Source of the DNA: Rhodospirillaceae bacterium
Lineage (GTDB): Bacteria > Pseudomonadota > Alphaproteobacteria > Rhodospirillales > UBA2165
DNA: 64,000 nucleotides
Reading direction: 5' to 3'
Assembly: GCA_947467145.1 (NCBI GenBank)
Contig: CANIGJ010000002.1
Location: 77,423-141,422, forward strand
Below, one piece after another: positions 1 to 8,621 of this stretch; the first letter of the stretch is position 1; every line of letters starts with the position of its first letter. The position numbers were made by a program, and so were the translations under genes. The notes beneath the pieces were generated by a model that was not told where the DNA came from, ran no database searches, and saw only the letters and a list, made by a program, of their open reading frames with translations.

Positions 1-850
1 TGCGCTCGCTCGCCCCATACGGATTGTTGCGCGGCTGGAATCTGCTACGCAGAGCCATGAAGGCTTCATATCCACGCACAACCAGCCATTCGATCGCGCG
101 TGGCAAAGGGTCGATGGTTGGGAAGGGGTTCACTTGTTCGATCCGTTCGATATGAAAGCCGGCGCGTCGGGTCGCTTCGGCGAAATGTGCGGCTCCGTCA
201 TATGTGCGGAAAACGTCGCCGGTTTTGGATCGCGTTGCGTCGAGCCACGGTTTGGCTTCTCCCCAGCCGGAAGCCCGCTGAATGGCGGATAGATGGCGGT
301 TGAGCCGCACGGCCACGCGCTGAATGTTGTCGGGCCGTTCAGGAACGTTCATCGATATCATCAAGCCATCGGGGACCAGGACTCTGCACATTTCCGCCAT
401 AGGTTGGGCAGGGTCGGGAAAATGTTCGAGTACGCCAAGAGAAATGACGACATCCATTGACCGATCCGGCAGCGGTAGTTGATAGGCATCGCCCTGAACG
501 ATACGGCATGGCGCCTCAAATTCGGAAAAATTGTCGCGAGCGATCTTCAATGCATCGAAAGAAAAATCGGTGAGATATGCCTCGACACCAAGTTCGACCG
601 TTTGAAACAATGCGGCAGTGCCCCGTCCACAGCCAACCTCCAGCAATCGAAGGGGACGGCGTTTCGGTGCATAGGATTCGATAGAACGGCGAATCAGCCG
701 ATTATACTGAAGATAGAAAAATTCGACCTGGGTTTTAGGCCATCTAAAACACAGAATGCGGCTATCTTTTGTCCCGCGCGACTTGCTCCATCTCTGATCA
801 TAGACGGGCTTGTCATGCGCGACATGCATTGACGGGTCGATTTGTGTCAT
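1..850 (-). CDS. SAM-dependent methyltransferase (3' end cut by window)
   Basis: About 283 residues are visible; the stop lies beyond position 1. Translating the minus strand from the ATG at 848-850 gives a class I Rossmann methyltransferase. It has the glycine-rich SAM motif LEVGCGRG, then a DGLMISMNVPERPD segment after motif II/III and an ISLGVLEHF motif typical of Methyltransf_11/25 proteins. It is the last visible gene of the long minus-strand glycan cluster, 35 bp after the preceding methyltransferase gene. The substrate is not readable; a sugar O- or N-methylation of a surface glycan is inferred from context. The frame is open throughout and the codon use matches its neighbours. Confidence 0.8.
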   Translation of the reverse strand, partial: MTQIDPSMHVAHDKPVYDQRWSKSRGTKDSRILCFRWPKTQVEFFYLQYNRLIRRSIESYAPKRRPLRLLEVGCGRGTAALFQTVELGVEAYLTDFSFDALKIARDNFSEFEAPCRIVQGDAYQLPLPDRSMDVVISLGVLEHFPDPAQPMAEMCRVLVPDGLMISMNVPERPDNIQRVAVRLNRHLSAIQRASGWGEAKPWLDATRSKTGDVFRTYDGAAHFAEATRRAGFHIERIEQVNPFPTIDPLPRAIEWLVVRGYEAFMALRSRFQPRNNPYGASER

Positions 851-885
851 CGGCGGACCGTTGCCTGGGCGAGAGCCATAACGTC

Positions 886-1797
886 TTAAACGACTTCAGC
901 GATCACATAGGCAATGCTATAGCGGAACTTATATGGAATATCGTTGGATACGAAGATCGGCTTGAGGCCAAATTTCTTCAAATCGGAAACGCGGGCCGCG
1001 AAGTATTCACGCGCAAGAATATATTCGCGCCGATATCCGCTATCATTGAAATCGCGCCATGGCTCACAAAAGGCGACATGCCCCGTTGCTACGCGTCGTA
1101 TCTCCGCAAAAACCTGTTCACGGATGTGATCCATCTGTTCCAGAGCAATCGACGTGTAGACGAAATCGAAAGATCCATCGGCGAAGGGGAGCCGCGAGGC
1201 GTCGCCCTGAACGAGATTTGTGCGCTTGTGTGCTGTCAGGTCGAGCAGCGGCTCGGGGGCGGTCTCGACCCAAACATCCGGCAAGATGTCGTTCTTTTTG
1301 ACGTCTGCTCCGACCTCGACGCCGACACGGGTCAGTTCCAATCCCGTGAAACGCGTCTGCGGAAAACGCGCGCTCAGAGCAAACAGATGGTAGCCGGTTC
1401 CCGAACCGACCTCCAGGACGGTCCGCGGTTTAAATTTCTCGATGGCTCGCATATGGCAAAGCTGATGCACGCGGGTCGTCCCTGTCCCCAGGGCGAGCAT
1501 GGTCCGATCGCGCCAGGCACAGGGCGCGGGCTTGCCATCGATATGCCCGTACGTGCCGTTTGCCCAGCGACGATTATAGCCGTCGGTAACGTCGGAGGTG
1601 TTGCGGTAGCTTTTGCCCAGTAGATTGTAAAGCCGTCGTCGCCAGAGCTGCTTGCGAATAGCCTTCCGTTGGGTGTTGACGAGATTTTTCCATTTCGGGC
1701 TGGATGGATCTAAGGTCTCGATGACGGATGGGCCGAAGGCCTTTTCGATATCACTGTCAGACAGACCGATATCTGAAAGTGGCGAAGTATCAGTCAT
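886..1797 (-). CDS. SAM-dependent methyltransferase, paralogue of the one at 20.7-21.6 kb
   Basis: 303 residues. A class I methyltransferase fold follows an N-terminal extension of about 125 residues; the SAM motif VLEVGSGTGYH is at residues 127-137 and LEQMDHIREQ lies in the motif IV-V region. It shares blocks with the 313-residue protein at 20686-21627 (ALEQM..IR, FxDWxxxGxRR.YI.A..YFAARV, and a similar C-terminus), so the two are paralogues in one cluster. The start overlaps the stop of the upstream deacetylase gene by 4 bp (1794-1797), implying translational coupling. The methyl acceptor is unknown; a sugar in the surface glycan is the likely target. Confidence 0.82.
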   Translation of the reverse strand: MTDTSPLSDIGLSDSDIEKAFGPSVIETLDPSSPKWKNLVNTQRKAIRKQLWRRRLYNLLGKSYRNTSDVTDGYNRRWANGTYGHIDGKPAPCAWRDRTMLALGTGTTRVHQLCHMRAIEKFKPRTVLEVGSGTGYHLFALSARFPQTRFTGLELTRVGVEVGADVKKNDILPDVWVETAPEPLLDLTAHKRTNLVQGDASRLPFADGSFDFVYTSIALEQMDHIREQVFAEIRRVATGHVAFCEPWRDFNDSGYRREYILAREYFAARVSDLKKFGLKPIFVSNDIPYKFRYSIAYVIAEVV

Positions 1798-2783
1798 TGG
1801 AACACCTTATTATTTGCGTTGAATTTGTTATCGACGTCGGCCAGCGTGGGGCCGATGCTGGCTTGTCCGTAAGGGAACAGGTTGCAGTCGTATCGCGGGA
1901 GGGCTTGGGGCCGTCCCTGTAAATCTTGCGATGTGATATCGCGCGCCTCGACATTGAAAGTATAGCGCGAACCGATTTCGGTCAGTAGGCGTTCGGTTTC
2001 TAACGTAAAGCTGCGAAAGCCGCCATAGGGATAACAGAAAGTTTCGACCGGCCGGCGCGTCATTTCCGCGAGCGTGCCGAACGACGCCTCGATTTCCCGC
2101 CTTTGCTCGACCACCGATAGTTTACTCATCAAGCGATGCGAGACACCATGGCTGCCGATCACCATTCCCGAATCCGACATTTTGCGTAGCTCCGTGGGAG
2201 ATACATAGAATTCCTGTGCGGTCCGACCTTCGTCTTCGCCGGGGAAAAAGTGCGCCATCAGGCGATCCAATACATCCTCGCGGTGCTCGTATGAAATGAA
2301 ATAATTGAGCGAGCGCTTGAAAGCGGTGGTGGCTTCATCGTTGCTCTGGCGCGCGTAGGTCATCGAACGGAATTCGTCGACCGCACGATCGGGCAACATG
2401 TCATCCGTCACGAAAGTCTCAAGGGCCGCCATGCATCGCGCCCCGCCATGAACTCCTAAGAGTAGATGGATGCGATGTACATCGAGAAGCTTGCCGCGGC
2501 TATATATCCCCGTAGGTACGTAAAAAATGCCCCACAGTCCGCGTTCCTGCAAAAGCGGCGCGACATGCCGATAATGATCGGTGAACCCGTCGTCGAACGT
2601 CAGGACCGCGCCACTATCGGGCATACCGGTTTCGATTGAGCGTTCGAACGCATCTCGTGTGACGAACCCGAATGCGCCTTGTAGATAGTCCAGTTGAGTC
2701 CGAAAATGATCGATGTGAAGATAGCGGAAAAAGTGGAGCTGCTCAGGAACCGGACGGACATAATGATACATCAAGGCTTTCAT
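1794..2783 (-). CDS. Polysaccharide deacetylase (NodB homology, CE4)
   Basis: 329 residues. NodB-type carbohydrate esterase: motif 1 TFDDG at about residues 62-66 carries the catalytic and metal-binding aspartates, and a GSHGVSH segment later supplies the H-x3-H metal ligands. The family removes N- or O-acetyl groups from sugars with a divalent metal. No signal peptide is visible, so it probably acts in the cytoplasm on a nucleotide- or lipid-linked sugar. It overlaps both neighbours by 4 bp, next to a formyltransferase. That fits a deacetylate-then-reacylate scheme, which is inference. Confidence 0.85.
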   Translation of the reverse strand: MKALMYHYVRPVPEQLHFFRYLHIDHFRTQLDYLQGAFGFVTRDAFERSIETGMPDSGAVLTFDDGFTDHYRHVAPLLQERGLWGIFYVPTGIYSRGKLLDVHRIHLLLGVHGGARCMAALETFVTDDMLPDRAVDEFRSMTYARQSNDEATTAFKRSLNYFISYEHREDVLDRLMAHFFPGEDEGRTAQEFYVSPTELRKMSDSGMVIGSHGVSHRLMSKLSVVEQRREIEASFGTLAEMTRRPVETFCYPYGGFRSFTLETERLLTEIGSRYTFNVEARDITSQDLQGRPQALPRYDCNLFPYGQASIGPTLADVDNKFNANNKVFQ

Positions 2784-3613
2784 ATTGGTCGCCCAACGAT
2801 CATGGGATTCTCGACGAGTTGAACGCGCTGCTCACGTGCTTCGCGCTGCTCGATATACTGGCCGATCAGCCCGCTTTGGAAATTATCATAAAGTTGTCGC
2901 GTCGCCTGATCAGTGAAATCGCGCTTGCGGTAGACACGATCTGTAGCACTGTTTTGGGGTTGAGGCATAGTTTGAAGTTGATCGAAAGCGCGTACGAGAT
3001 CTGCGCAAACAAAAGCCATATCTTTTATTAGACGGTTTCCAATCTGGTGAGGTGTATCATTCGGATATATCCGCGCGCGCATTTGGTGGACAATTTCGCC
3101 TGTATCGATGCCGGAATCTATATGCATGAACGTAACGCCGACAAACTCGGGCTCGCCGTTCACCAACGGCCAGAAATTGGTCCCGCTTCCGCGATAATAG
3201 GGGGAAAGCCCTAAGTGAATATTGATGAAGCGACCCTGGTAAGTCGATAATAGCGGGCCGCGGACAATCGAGCAGCCATAGGAAACCAGTAGATCCGGTG
3301 CAAGTGCCGCGATATCCGAGGAATGCGGTTCATCGTTCAGGCTGCCACGCGCGATCGCCACCGGATTCGATTGGTCGGGACTCAACCGGACGAAAGCTTC
3401 GAAAAAATCATCCTCGGATCGCTGACGGCTATCGAGATGTGCCAATTGTAGATCGTTGCCTGTTTCGATACGTTCGACGCGAGCTCGTAAGTTGTTCTCG
3501 AATCCTTCGGTATAGCTGCGTATGACCTCGATCCCGTCGCAAAGCGCCATCGCTTTGCGGAAATAGGCGTGACGCAATTCGGCGCCCGTCAGTATGACAA
3601 TGCGGCGTGTCAT
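2780..3613 (-). CDS. Methionyl-tRNA formyltransferase-like sugar N-formyltransferase
   Basis: 277 residues from the ATG at 3611-3613, chosen because it overlaps the upstream stop by 4 bp and begins directly with the Rossmann strand RRIVILTG. A longer frame reaches 3709 but would run through the upstream gene. The formyltransferase active site is present: N-I-H at residues 131-133 (INIHLG) followed by SPYYRGSG, and the aspartate in HIDSGIDTG (166 or 170). The family moves formyl from N10-formyl-tetrahydrofolate to an amino group; sugar versions formylate 4-amino sugars or nonulosonates in O-antigens. Cluster context supports a sugar substrate; the exact one is unknown. Confidence 0.83.
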   Translation of the reverse strand: MTRRIVILTGAELRHAYFRKAMALCDGIEVIRSYTEGFENNLRARVERIETGNDLQLAHLDSRQRSEDDFFEAFVRLSPDQSNPVAIARGSLNDEPHSSDIAALAPDLLVSYGCSIVRGPLLSTYQGRFINIHLGLSPYYRGSGTNFWPLVNGEPEFVGVTFMHIDSGIDTGEIVHQMRARIYPNDTPHQIGNRLIKDMAFVCADLVRAFDQLQTMPQPQNSATDRVYRKRDFTDQATRQLYDNFQSGLIGQYIEQREAREQRVQLVENPMIVGRPI

Positions 3614-4995
3614 CGAATTGGGGTCAGTTGGGCTTCGGTTGACAAGGTCTTGTGAGGAATATCGCCGATAAATTCGATCATTCGGTCCGAAAAGGATTTC
3701 TCGTCCCAATAAGCGATCTGCCGCGCCGTGCTGCGGGCCAGCGCGGCAACTTCGGGGCGCCCTACGAGAGCTACCAGCTCGTGTAACGAATCAAGAAAGG
3801 TGTCCGTGCTACTCGATTCGCGAGACCATACGCGATCGAAATAGATATGCATATGAATGAAGTATTGGGCCTGCCAATTGTTGTCAGCGCCTTCGAGATC
3901 CAGGAGAGACAGGACCGGCAACCCACAGATGGCACCTTCGAGTGACATGGTGGAGTAGGGCGAAATCAGAGCGTCGGCGGCCGCCAGAAGCACAGGATAA
4001 TCGGCGAGTTTAGGCCAGCTACTGGGATGATCGTTTCCGACAATCCGGATGACATCGCACGCGAACTCTTTTAGGTCGACGTACCCTGCGCTGCCGGGCT
4101 TCATCGCCGCTGGATGGGGCTTGTAAAGAATCTGGATATTTGGTGGCAGGGCGCCCGATGCCGCTGCGTCGCGAACCAAGCCGAGATATTGATCGTTCGG
4201 CATGTTCGCCCCGCCGCAAAAAAGAATCAGTTTCTTGTCGGGATCCAAATTTAGGCGTTTGCGCGCATCTTGCTTGGACGGCGGCGTGTCGCGATAGATT
4301 TCGAAGCGCGGCGCTCCGACGATGCGTACTTTGTTAGTCGGATAATGTTCGAGCAGACGCAGCACGTACCAGCTCAGATCGCCCCACGCTGCAACATAGT
4401 CGGGCTGTTCCAGGAAACATTTGAGGCTGAAATTGTCCAAACCCATTTGCAGGCCCAAGGTCGGTATAGCGTTCTTGCGCGCCCAATAGGTCAAGCCATC
4501 GATGTGGAAATCGCGCATCGAGAGCGGCAGGAGGATGAGGTCCACATCCGCGCCCATATCGTAATCGCTCTTTCTCCATATATAGCGTAGGAAGGCCTTG
4601 CCCAAAGGATAGATCAGCTGGGGCAACCCGAGCTTCCGGTAATTCAATACGCGCGCCAATATCTTGTCAGGCTGTTTCCGACGTAGGTCGGCAAGAATAT
4701 CCGTACTGATGATGCCGGTATAACCCTCCCACTTCGTGAGATTGTTAAGGCGCCGCACCTTGTCATAGGCAAGGTCGGACCATTTCCCCGGCAGAGTCAA
4801 CGGGCGCATGGCCGAGGCAAAAGGCTCAAAGCTCCGGTCCGTGACATATCTAGATACGAAGAAACGCAGCTCGTAGCTTTCTGTCAAAGCCGCGAGGAAG
4901 CCGGTCTGAACGAGATCCCGCACAAAAACATCGCGCAACAAGGGGATCATGACGACAGGCCGCCGCCGGTCGGGGGGGGGGATGATTTGATTCAT
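3610..4995 (-). CDS. GT-B glycosyltransferase, surface carbohydrate type
   Basis: 461 residues. The C-terminal half resembles CDP-glycerol glycerophosphotransferase/capsule-type GT-B enzymes: LFCGG, a YKPHP motif near residue 283 and SPYSTMSLEG near 343, the usual nucleotide-sugar binding face. The same motifs recur in the 472-residue protein at 6507-7925, so the two are paralogues. Either may transfer a CMP-activated nonulosonate. Codons 5-8 contain a run of 10 C (plus-strand G run 4972-4981), so the first residues read MNQIIPPPD; a slip would frameshift almost the whole protein. The gene overlaps the downstream formyltransferase by 4 bp. Confidence 0.75.
   Translation of the reverse strand: MNQIIPPPDRRRPVVMIPLLRDVFVRDLVQTGFLAALTESYELRFFVSRYVTDRSFEPFASAMRPLTLPGKWSDLAYDKVRRLNNLTKWEGYTGIISTDILADLRRKQPDKILARVLNYRKLGLPQLIYPLGKAFLRYIWRKSDYDMGADVDLILLPLSMRDFHIDGLTYWARKNAIPTLGLQMGLDNFSLKCFLEQPDYVAAWGDLSWYVLRLLEHYPTNKVRIVGAPRFEIYRDTPPSKQDARKRLNLDPDKKLILFCGGANMPNDQYLGLVRDAAASGALPPNIQILYKPHPAAMKPGSAGYVDLKEFACDVIRIVGNDHPSSWPKLADYPVLLAAADALISPYSTMSLEGAICGLPVLSLLDLEGADNNWQAQYFIHMHIYFDRVWSRESSSTDTFLDSLHELVALVGRPEVAALARSTARQIAYWDEKSFSDRMIEFIGDIPHKTLSTEAQLTPIR
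4972..4981 (-). repeat. C10 homopolymer inside the glycosyltransferase 5' end
   Basis: Ten consecutive G on the plus strand (C in the coding sense) span codons 5-8 of the glycosyltransferase at 3610-4995. Runs of this length slip easily, and in other bacteria such runs at the 5' ends of glycosyltransferase genes cause on/off phase variation. In this assembly the frame is on. Confidence 0.9.
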
Positions 4996-5026
4996 GTAAT
5001 TCCGTGAGCCGGATTCGGCAGCGTGA

Positions 5027-5737
5027 TTATTTGATGGCGAGGAATGCCTCCCAGCACACCCATTTATAAACCGACATAATATCGACGAAGCCGGCTCGTT
5101 TCATCAGGTCGAGGTTTCCTTGCGTGGAGAAAGGTTCCAATACGCCTCGCAAGCTGTTCGCTTTTCCCATGACTTCTTCGGCGCTGAAACCGCGCGAGAG
5201 TTTATAATCATGGTAAATGGATGTCATCATGTCCTGGAACCGCGCGTCGGGTGCGCGAACTTTCTCGAGGATGAGCATCGCGCCGCCCCAATTCAATGCC
5301 TCATAAAGCCGATCGAATAGCTCCTGGCGCTTTTGCGGGCGTACAAATTGAATTGTGTAGAAAGAGAAGATCATGTCGCACTTTTCGTAATCGAAGGTAA
5401 GTATATCGTCCCGTGCGAAGGAGATCGATTTATAAGGCGCGCATTTCTGCTCTGCGGCGGCGACCATCGAATCGACGCTGTCGATGCCGACCAAACGTAT
5501 GTCCTTATGCTGGTTGCGTTTCGCTATAACGGACAGAAGTTGGCCGGTCGAGCTACCAAGCTCATATGCAACCGATCCATCTCCAATGAAAAAGTCGCTG
5601 ATTGATGCCGCAAGTTCATGCGTTTCATGATAAAGTGGAACGGATTTGCTGACGTGATCGTCGAATACTTCGACGACTTGGGCGTCGAATTTCCAATTGG
5701 CATTCTCTACAACCAGATCGTTTCCGGCCTTAGTCAT
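5027..5737 (-). CDS. CmoA-like SAM-dependent methyltransferase
   Basis: 236 residues, close to the usual CmoA length. The arrangement follows CmoA (carboxy-SAM synthase of tRNA wobble modification): FDAQVVEVFDDHV-SKSVPLY near the start, a degenerate SAM loop YELGSSTGQL near 60-70, IQFVRPQKRQELFDRLYEALNWGGA and the YHDYKLSRGFS block. It nevertheless sits in the middle of a glycan cluster, 46 bp from a CMP-sugar synthetase, and no CmoB partner is visible. A glycan-modifying relative that arose from the CmoA fold is therefore more likely than the tRNA enzyme. The function is not assigned. Confidence 0.75.
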   Translation of the reverse strand: MTKAGNDLVVENANWKFDAQVVEVFDDHVSKSVPLYHETHELAASISDFFIGDGSVAYELGSSTGQLLSVIAKRNQHKDIRLVGIDSVDSMVAAAEQKCAPYKSISFARDDILTFDYEKCDMIFSFYTIQFVRPQKRQELFDRLYEALNWGGAMLILEKVRAPDARFQDMMTSIYHDYKLSRGFSAEEVMGKANSLRGVLEPFSTQGNLDLMKRAGFVDIMSVYKWVCWEAFLAIK

Positions 5738-5783
5738 TGATATTTCTCCGAGGGCTTGGGGGCATGGTACGGCCTTTCCGAAT

Positions 5784-6488
5784 TCACGTTTGCGCGTTCA
5801 AATGACGCTCGACAGTGTCAAAATCTGCCAAGGTATCGATACTCACATCTGGACCGTCGAGTATCAGTCCGCCGGTTTTGCGCCCGAGTTTACTCTTCTG
5901 TTCGAGAATGCAGTCCCGCGAAAAAACATATGCAACTCCGTTGACATGATAGACGGGGCTAAGTTGCTGACGGGCTACGATTGTCTTGCCGTCTTTGTCG
6001 AAGTAGTCGAGCAATCCATTACGCATGGTGAATTGCTTAAGCGGATGATACTTCAGATCGGTTTCGGTGACGGTCCACACTGCGTCATATCCGCCCGTCA
6101 CAAAATACTCGATTGCTCGTTGAACCTGTGCGGCGGTACGTAGAGGGGCCGTCGGCTGCAACATCAGTATGATGTCGTAAATCGTACCGTCCACGCGCTC
6201 GGTTTCGATCAAGGCATGTTGTAGCACCGGCCAATCGGCAACATGATCGCCGGAAAGGTCGGCCGGTCGCCGAAAGGGCGCGGCAATTCCTGCCGCAGCG
6301 GCAACCTTTGCGATCTCTTCGTGATCGGTCGATACGACAGCACGGTCGATATAATGTACATCGCGTATACAATCGCCCACGCGTGCGACGATTGGGATGC
6401 CGAGGACGGGACGCAAATTCTTGAGAGTTACGCCCTTGCTACCTCCACGTGCGGGTACTACCGCCAGGATACGCTTGCCGTCAATCAC
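5784..6488 (-). CDS. CMP-nonulosonate cytidylyltransferase (NeuA/LegF type)
   Basis: 234 residues. It activates a nonulosonic acid with CTP. The pyrophosphorylase signature VPARGGSKG is at residues 11-19, followed by LQPTAPLR and ARQQLSPVYHVNGVAYVFSR in the sugar-binding half, the pattern of acylneuraminate/legionaminate cytidylyltransferases. The length is that of a single catalytic domain with no extra phosphatase domain. With the NeuC-like epimerase (12292-13467) and NeuB (13460-14266) it could complete a UDP-GlcNAc to CMP-sialic or CMP-legionaminic route. Which acid it uses cannot be told from sequence. Confidence 0.87.
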   Translation of the reverse strand: MIDGKRILAVVPARGGSKGVTLKNLRPVLGIPIVARVGDCIRDVHYIDRAVVSTDHEEIAKVAAAAGIAAPFRRPADLSGDHVADWPVLQHALIETERVDGTIYDIILMLQPTAPLRTAAQVQRAIEYFVTGGYDAVWTVTETDLKYHPLKQFTMRNGLLDYFDKDGKTIVARQQLSPVYHVNGVAYVFSRDCILEQKSKLGRKTGGLILDGPDVSIDTLADFDTVERHLNAQT

Positions 6489-6506
6489 GTGTTACATCCA
6501 CGGCGG

Positions 6507-7925
6507 TCAGCCATCCTTGTCGCGGACGATCGCTTGCGCGGTCGTTTCCGCGCGAAGTTGCGAAGCGGACGCCAGTCGAAATGATAGATCGCTGTCGTTC
6601 CCATCGAGCACCGAATGCATAGCTTCGGCAATCCGTGATGCGGCGCCGCGAGAGCCTTGCCTGAAGACCATTCCGGAGCTTACACGAGCCTCGTTCGCGA
6701 TCTCCTCGCTTCCGATCAAGCGTAACAAGTCCTTCGTTCTGTCCAGTAGTTGATCGAAATCGACGCAATTGATGCACCAATCGGCATGCCAAAAAACATA
6801 GTTGTGCATCTCAAAGGCTTGGCGCTCCCAGTCGAAATTTCTGTGATTGGCATGGTTGTAGGCTAGACATAATACTGGCTTTCCGGCTCGAGCCCCTTCT
6901 ATGGCCATTGTCGAAAACGGCGAGATCAGTGCGTCGCACGCGGATAGTAAGGCTGGAAACAACCGATTGCGCGGAAGATTGTCGACTTCGATGACGGCGT
7001 GTTCGACGCAGCCGGGGACGGACATAAATTCCGGCTCGTTGGCCCGTGGCAGACGTTCCGGATGGGGCCGGTAAAGGACCAGCAGATCGGTCGGAAGGTC
7101 GCCGCACCGGATGGCCTCGCCGATTGCGTGTAAGGGTGACGCTTCATCGAAAGGGATACTGGTGCCGCAAAATAGGATGATGGGCCGATCGAGCGGCAGC
7201 TTCAAGAAGGCGCGCGCGGCTTCCCGGCTCGGCAGATCGCCATACATATCGAATCGCGGTGTCCCGGTTACGAAAAGTCGGTGCGGCGGTATCCGGTGGA
7301 TGAAGCGCGCGATCAGGAAGCTTTGCTCGCCCCAGACAGCAAGATAGGGCGGCGTTTCTTGAAAGGTCTTCATCGTAACGTTGTCCCAATTGCCCTGGTA
7401 GGCCAGCAGCGGGATTCTCCTTTGGCCAGCATCGCGCACGATGTCGTCGCAGAAAAACGATTCCACCGACGTCACCAGTAGGATGCCGTCAATCGACCAG
7501 TGACGCGGAAGAAGCGTTGGCGTTGTGGCCCGAAGAAGCTGGCGGGCGATCCAACCGCCCACGCCGGCGAGGCCCAAACGCGATATCCATCGGACGAGTC
7601 GGCGCTGCTTGGGACTCACGCCCGCAAATGCGCGATACAATGCATATTCGGCGTTTACGACCCATGCCCGTCGTTCGGCAAAATGAATGAGGCCTTTGGC
7701 CGTGTTGTAAAGGATATGGCGCCAGCGCGACGGCGTATAGTCGCTGATTGTGACCGGCGGATCAGTATTCCGTGGCGAGACTTTTGCAGCACCAAGAATT
7801 TTGACATCGCACGTTTTTTCTAGCTCGGTGATCATACCGCTTGCAAAGTCGCGCAGCGCACCGGTGCTGGGCACGACGACGACGATTTGCGGTCGCGCCG
7901 CATGCTGAGGCAGGCGATCATGCAT
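6507..7925 (-). CDS. GT-B glycosyltransferase, paralogue of the 3610-4995 gene
   Basis: 472 residues. An N-terminal domain begins with a VVVVPSTG strand. The C-terminal half carries LFCGTSIPF, YRPHPE and SPFSTMAIEGARAGKPVL, matching the 461-residue paralogue motif for motif. Such proteins are annotated as surface carbohydrate or CDP-glycerol-type transferases. It lies 18 bp upstream (in transcription) of the CMP-sugar synthetase gene and 9 bp after a HAD phosphatase, so a role in adding a CMP-activated acid is plausible but inferred. Confidence 0.72.
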   Translation of the reverse strand: MHDRLPQHAARPQIVVVVPSTGALRDFASGMITELEKTCDVKILGAAKVSPRNTDPPVTISDYTPSRWRHILYNTAKGLIHFAERRAWVVNAEYALYRAFAGVSPKQRRLVRWISRLGLAGVGGWIARQLLRATTPTLLPRHWSIDGILLVTSVESFFCDDIVRDAGQRRIPLLAYQGNWDNVTMKTFQETPPYLAVWGEQSFLIARFIHRIPPHRLFVTGTPRFDMYGDLPSREAARAFLKLPLDRPIILFCGTSIPFDEASPLHAIGEAIRCGDLPTDLLVLYRPHPERLPRANEPEFMSVPGCVEHAVIEVDNLPRNRLFPALLSACDALISPFSTMAIEGARAGKPVLCLAYNHANHRNFDWERQAFEMHNYVFWHADWCINCVDFDQLLDRTKDLLRLIGSEEIANEARVSSGMVFRQGSRGAASRIAEAMHSVLDGNDSDLSFRLASASQLRAETTAQAIVRDKDG

Positions 7926-7934
7926 GTGAACTGT

Positions 7935-8606
7935 CTATACCGTCTCTGGCCGGGCGTTCAGTAAGCCGACGTGGCGCAACAGATCGGCGAGCTCATAAAA
8001 GTCCGCGACGCGGCCGGTCGGCGGCGCTGAATATTTCATTGCGTCCGCTTTCCATGCTTCCATGGCGACAAAAGGACAACCTTCGTCGCGCGCGGCTTCC
8101 AAATCTTCAATATTGTCGCCAACCACGATGACATCGCATGGTGATATGCGCCGGTCCTCGCATATGCGGCGAAGATTGTCGCGCTTGCGGCCGTGTCCGC
8201 CGTAAACTCCATCGAAGGCATCGCTCAATCCGAGCAGAGATACAGTTCCGAGAAGATCGTCGTGCGGCGTCGCGGAGACGATAAATACCGGAACGCGATT
8301 TTGGCGGATTGCGTCCAGGAATTCGGAAAAGCCGGGCGTTCTTGCCGTCCTTAAAATTCCGGCCTCACAATGAGTCTTGTAAGCGGCACAAAATTGAGAG
8401 GCCCTCGCATTTTCGCCAAACATATGTGCCGCGATCGCGTAGCGGTCTCCGCCCCGTTCTAGGGCGCTTTGCACCGCCTTCTCGGTCAATCCGAACGTTG
8501 CGGCGACGGCAAAGAACCCAGCGCGTTTCAGGGTGTTGGAATCTACGATCGTGCCATCGAAGTCCAAAACAACAGCGGATAACGCCGAGAAGGGCGCGCA
8601 AGTCAT
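7935..8606 (-). CDS. HAD-superfamily phosphatase
   Basis: 223 residues. HAD motif I DFDGT at residues 15-19 holds the nucleophile Asp15 and acid/base Asp17. Motif II is the threonine/serine in FIVSATPHD, and motif IV is VVGDNIEDLEAA. The cap after motif I is of the phosphoglycolate-phosphatase type. It directly follows the NeuB-cupin fusion gene (15 bp gap). In sialic/KDN pathways that condense phosphorylated sugars, a HAD phosphatase removes the 9-phosphate from the product, so that role is a reasonable inference here. It could also be a general sugar phosphatase. Confidence 0.82.
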   Translation of the reverse strand: MTCAPFSALSAVVLDFDGTIVDSNTLKRAGFFAVAATFGLTEKAVQSALERGGDRYAIAAHMFGENARASQFCAAYKTHCEAGILRTARTPGFSEFLDAIRQNRVPVFIVSATPHDDLLGTVSLLGLSDAFDGVYGGHGRKRDNLRRICEDRRISPCDVIVVGDNIEDLEAARDEGCPFVAMEAWKADAMKYSAPPTGRVADFYELADLLRHVGLLNARPETV

Positions 8607-8621
8607 CGGGGTGCCGCTCTG

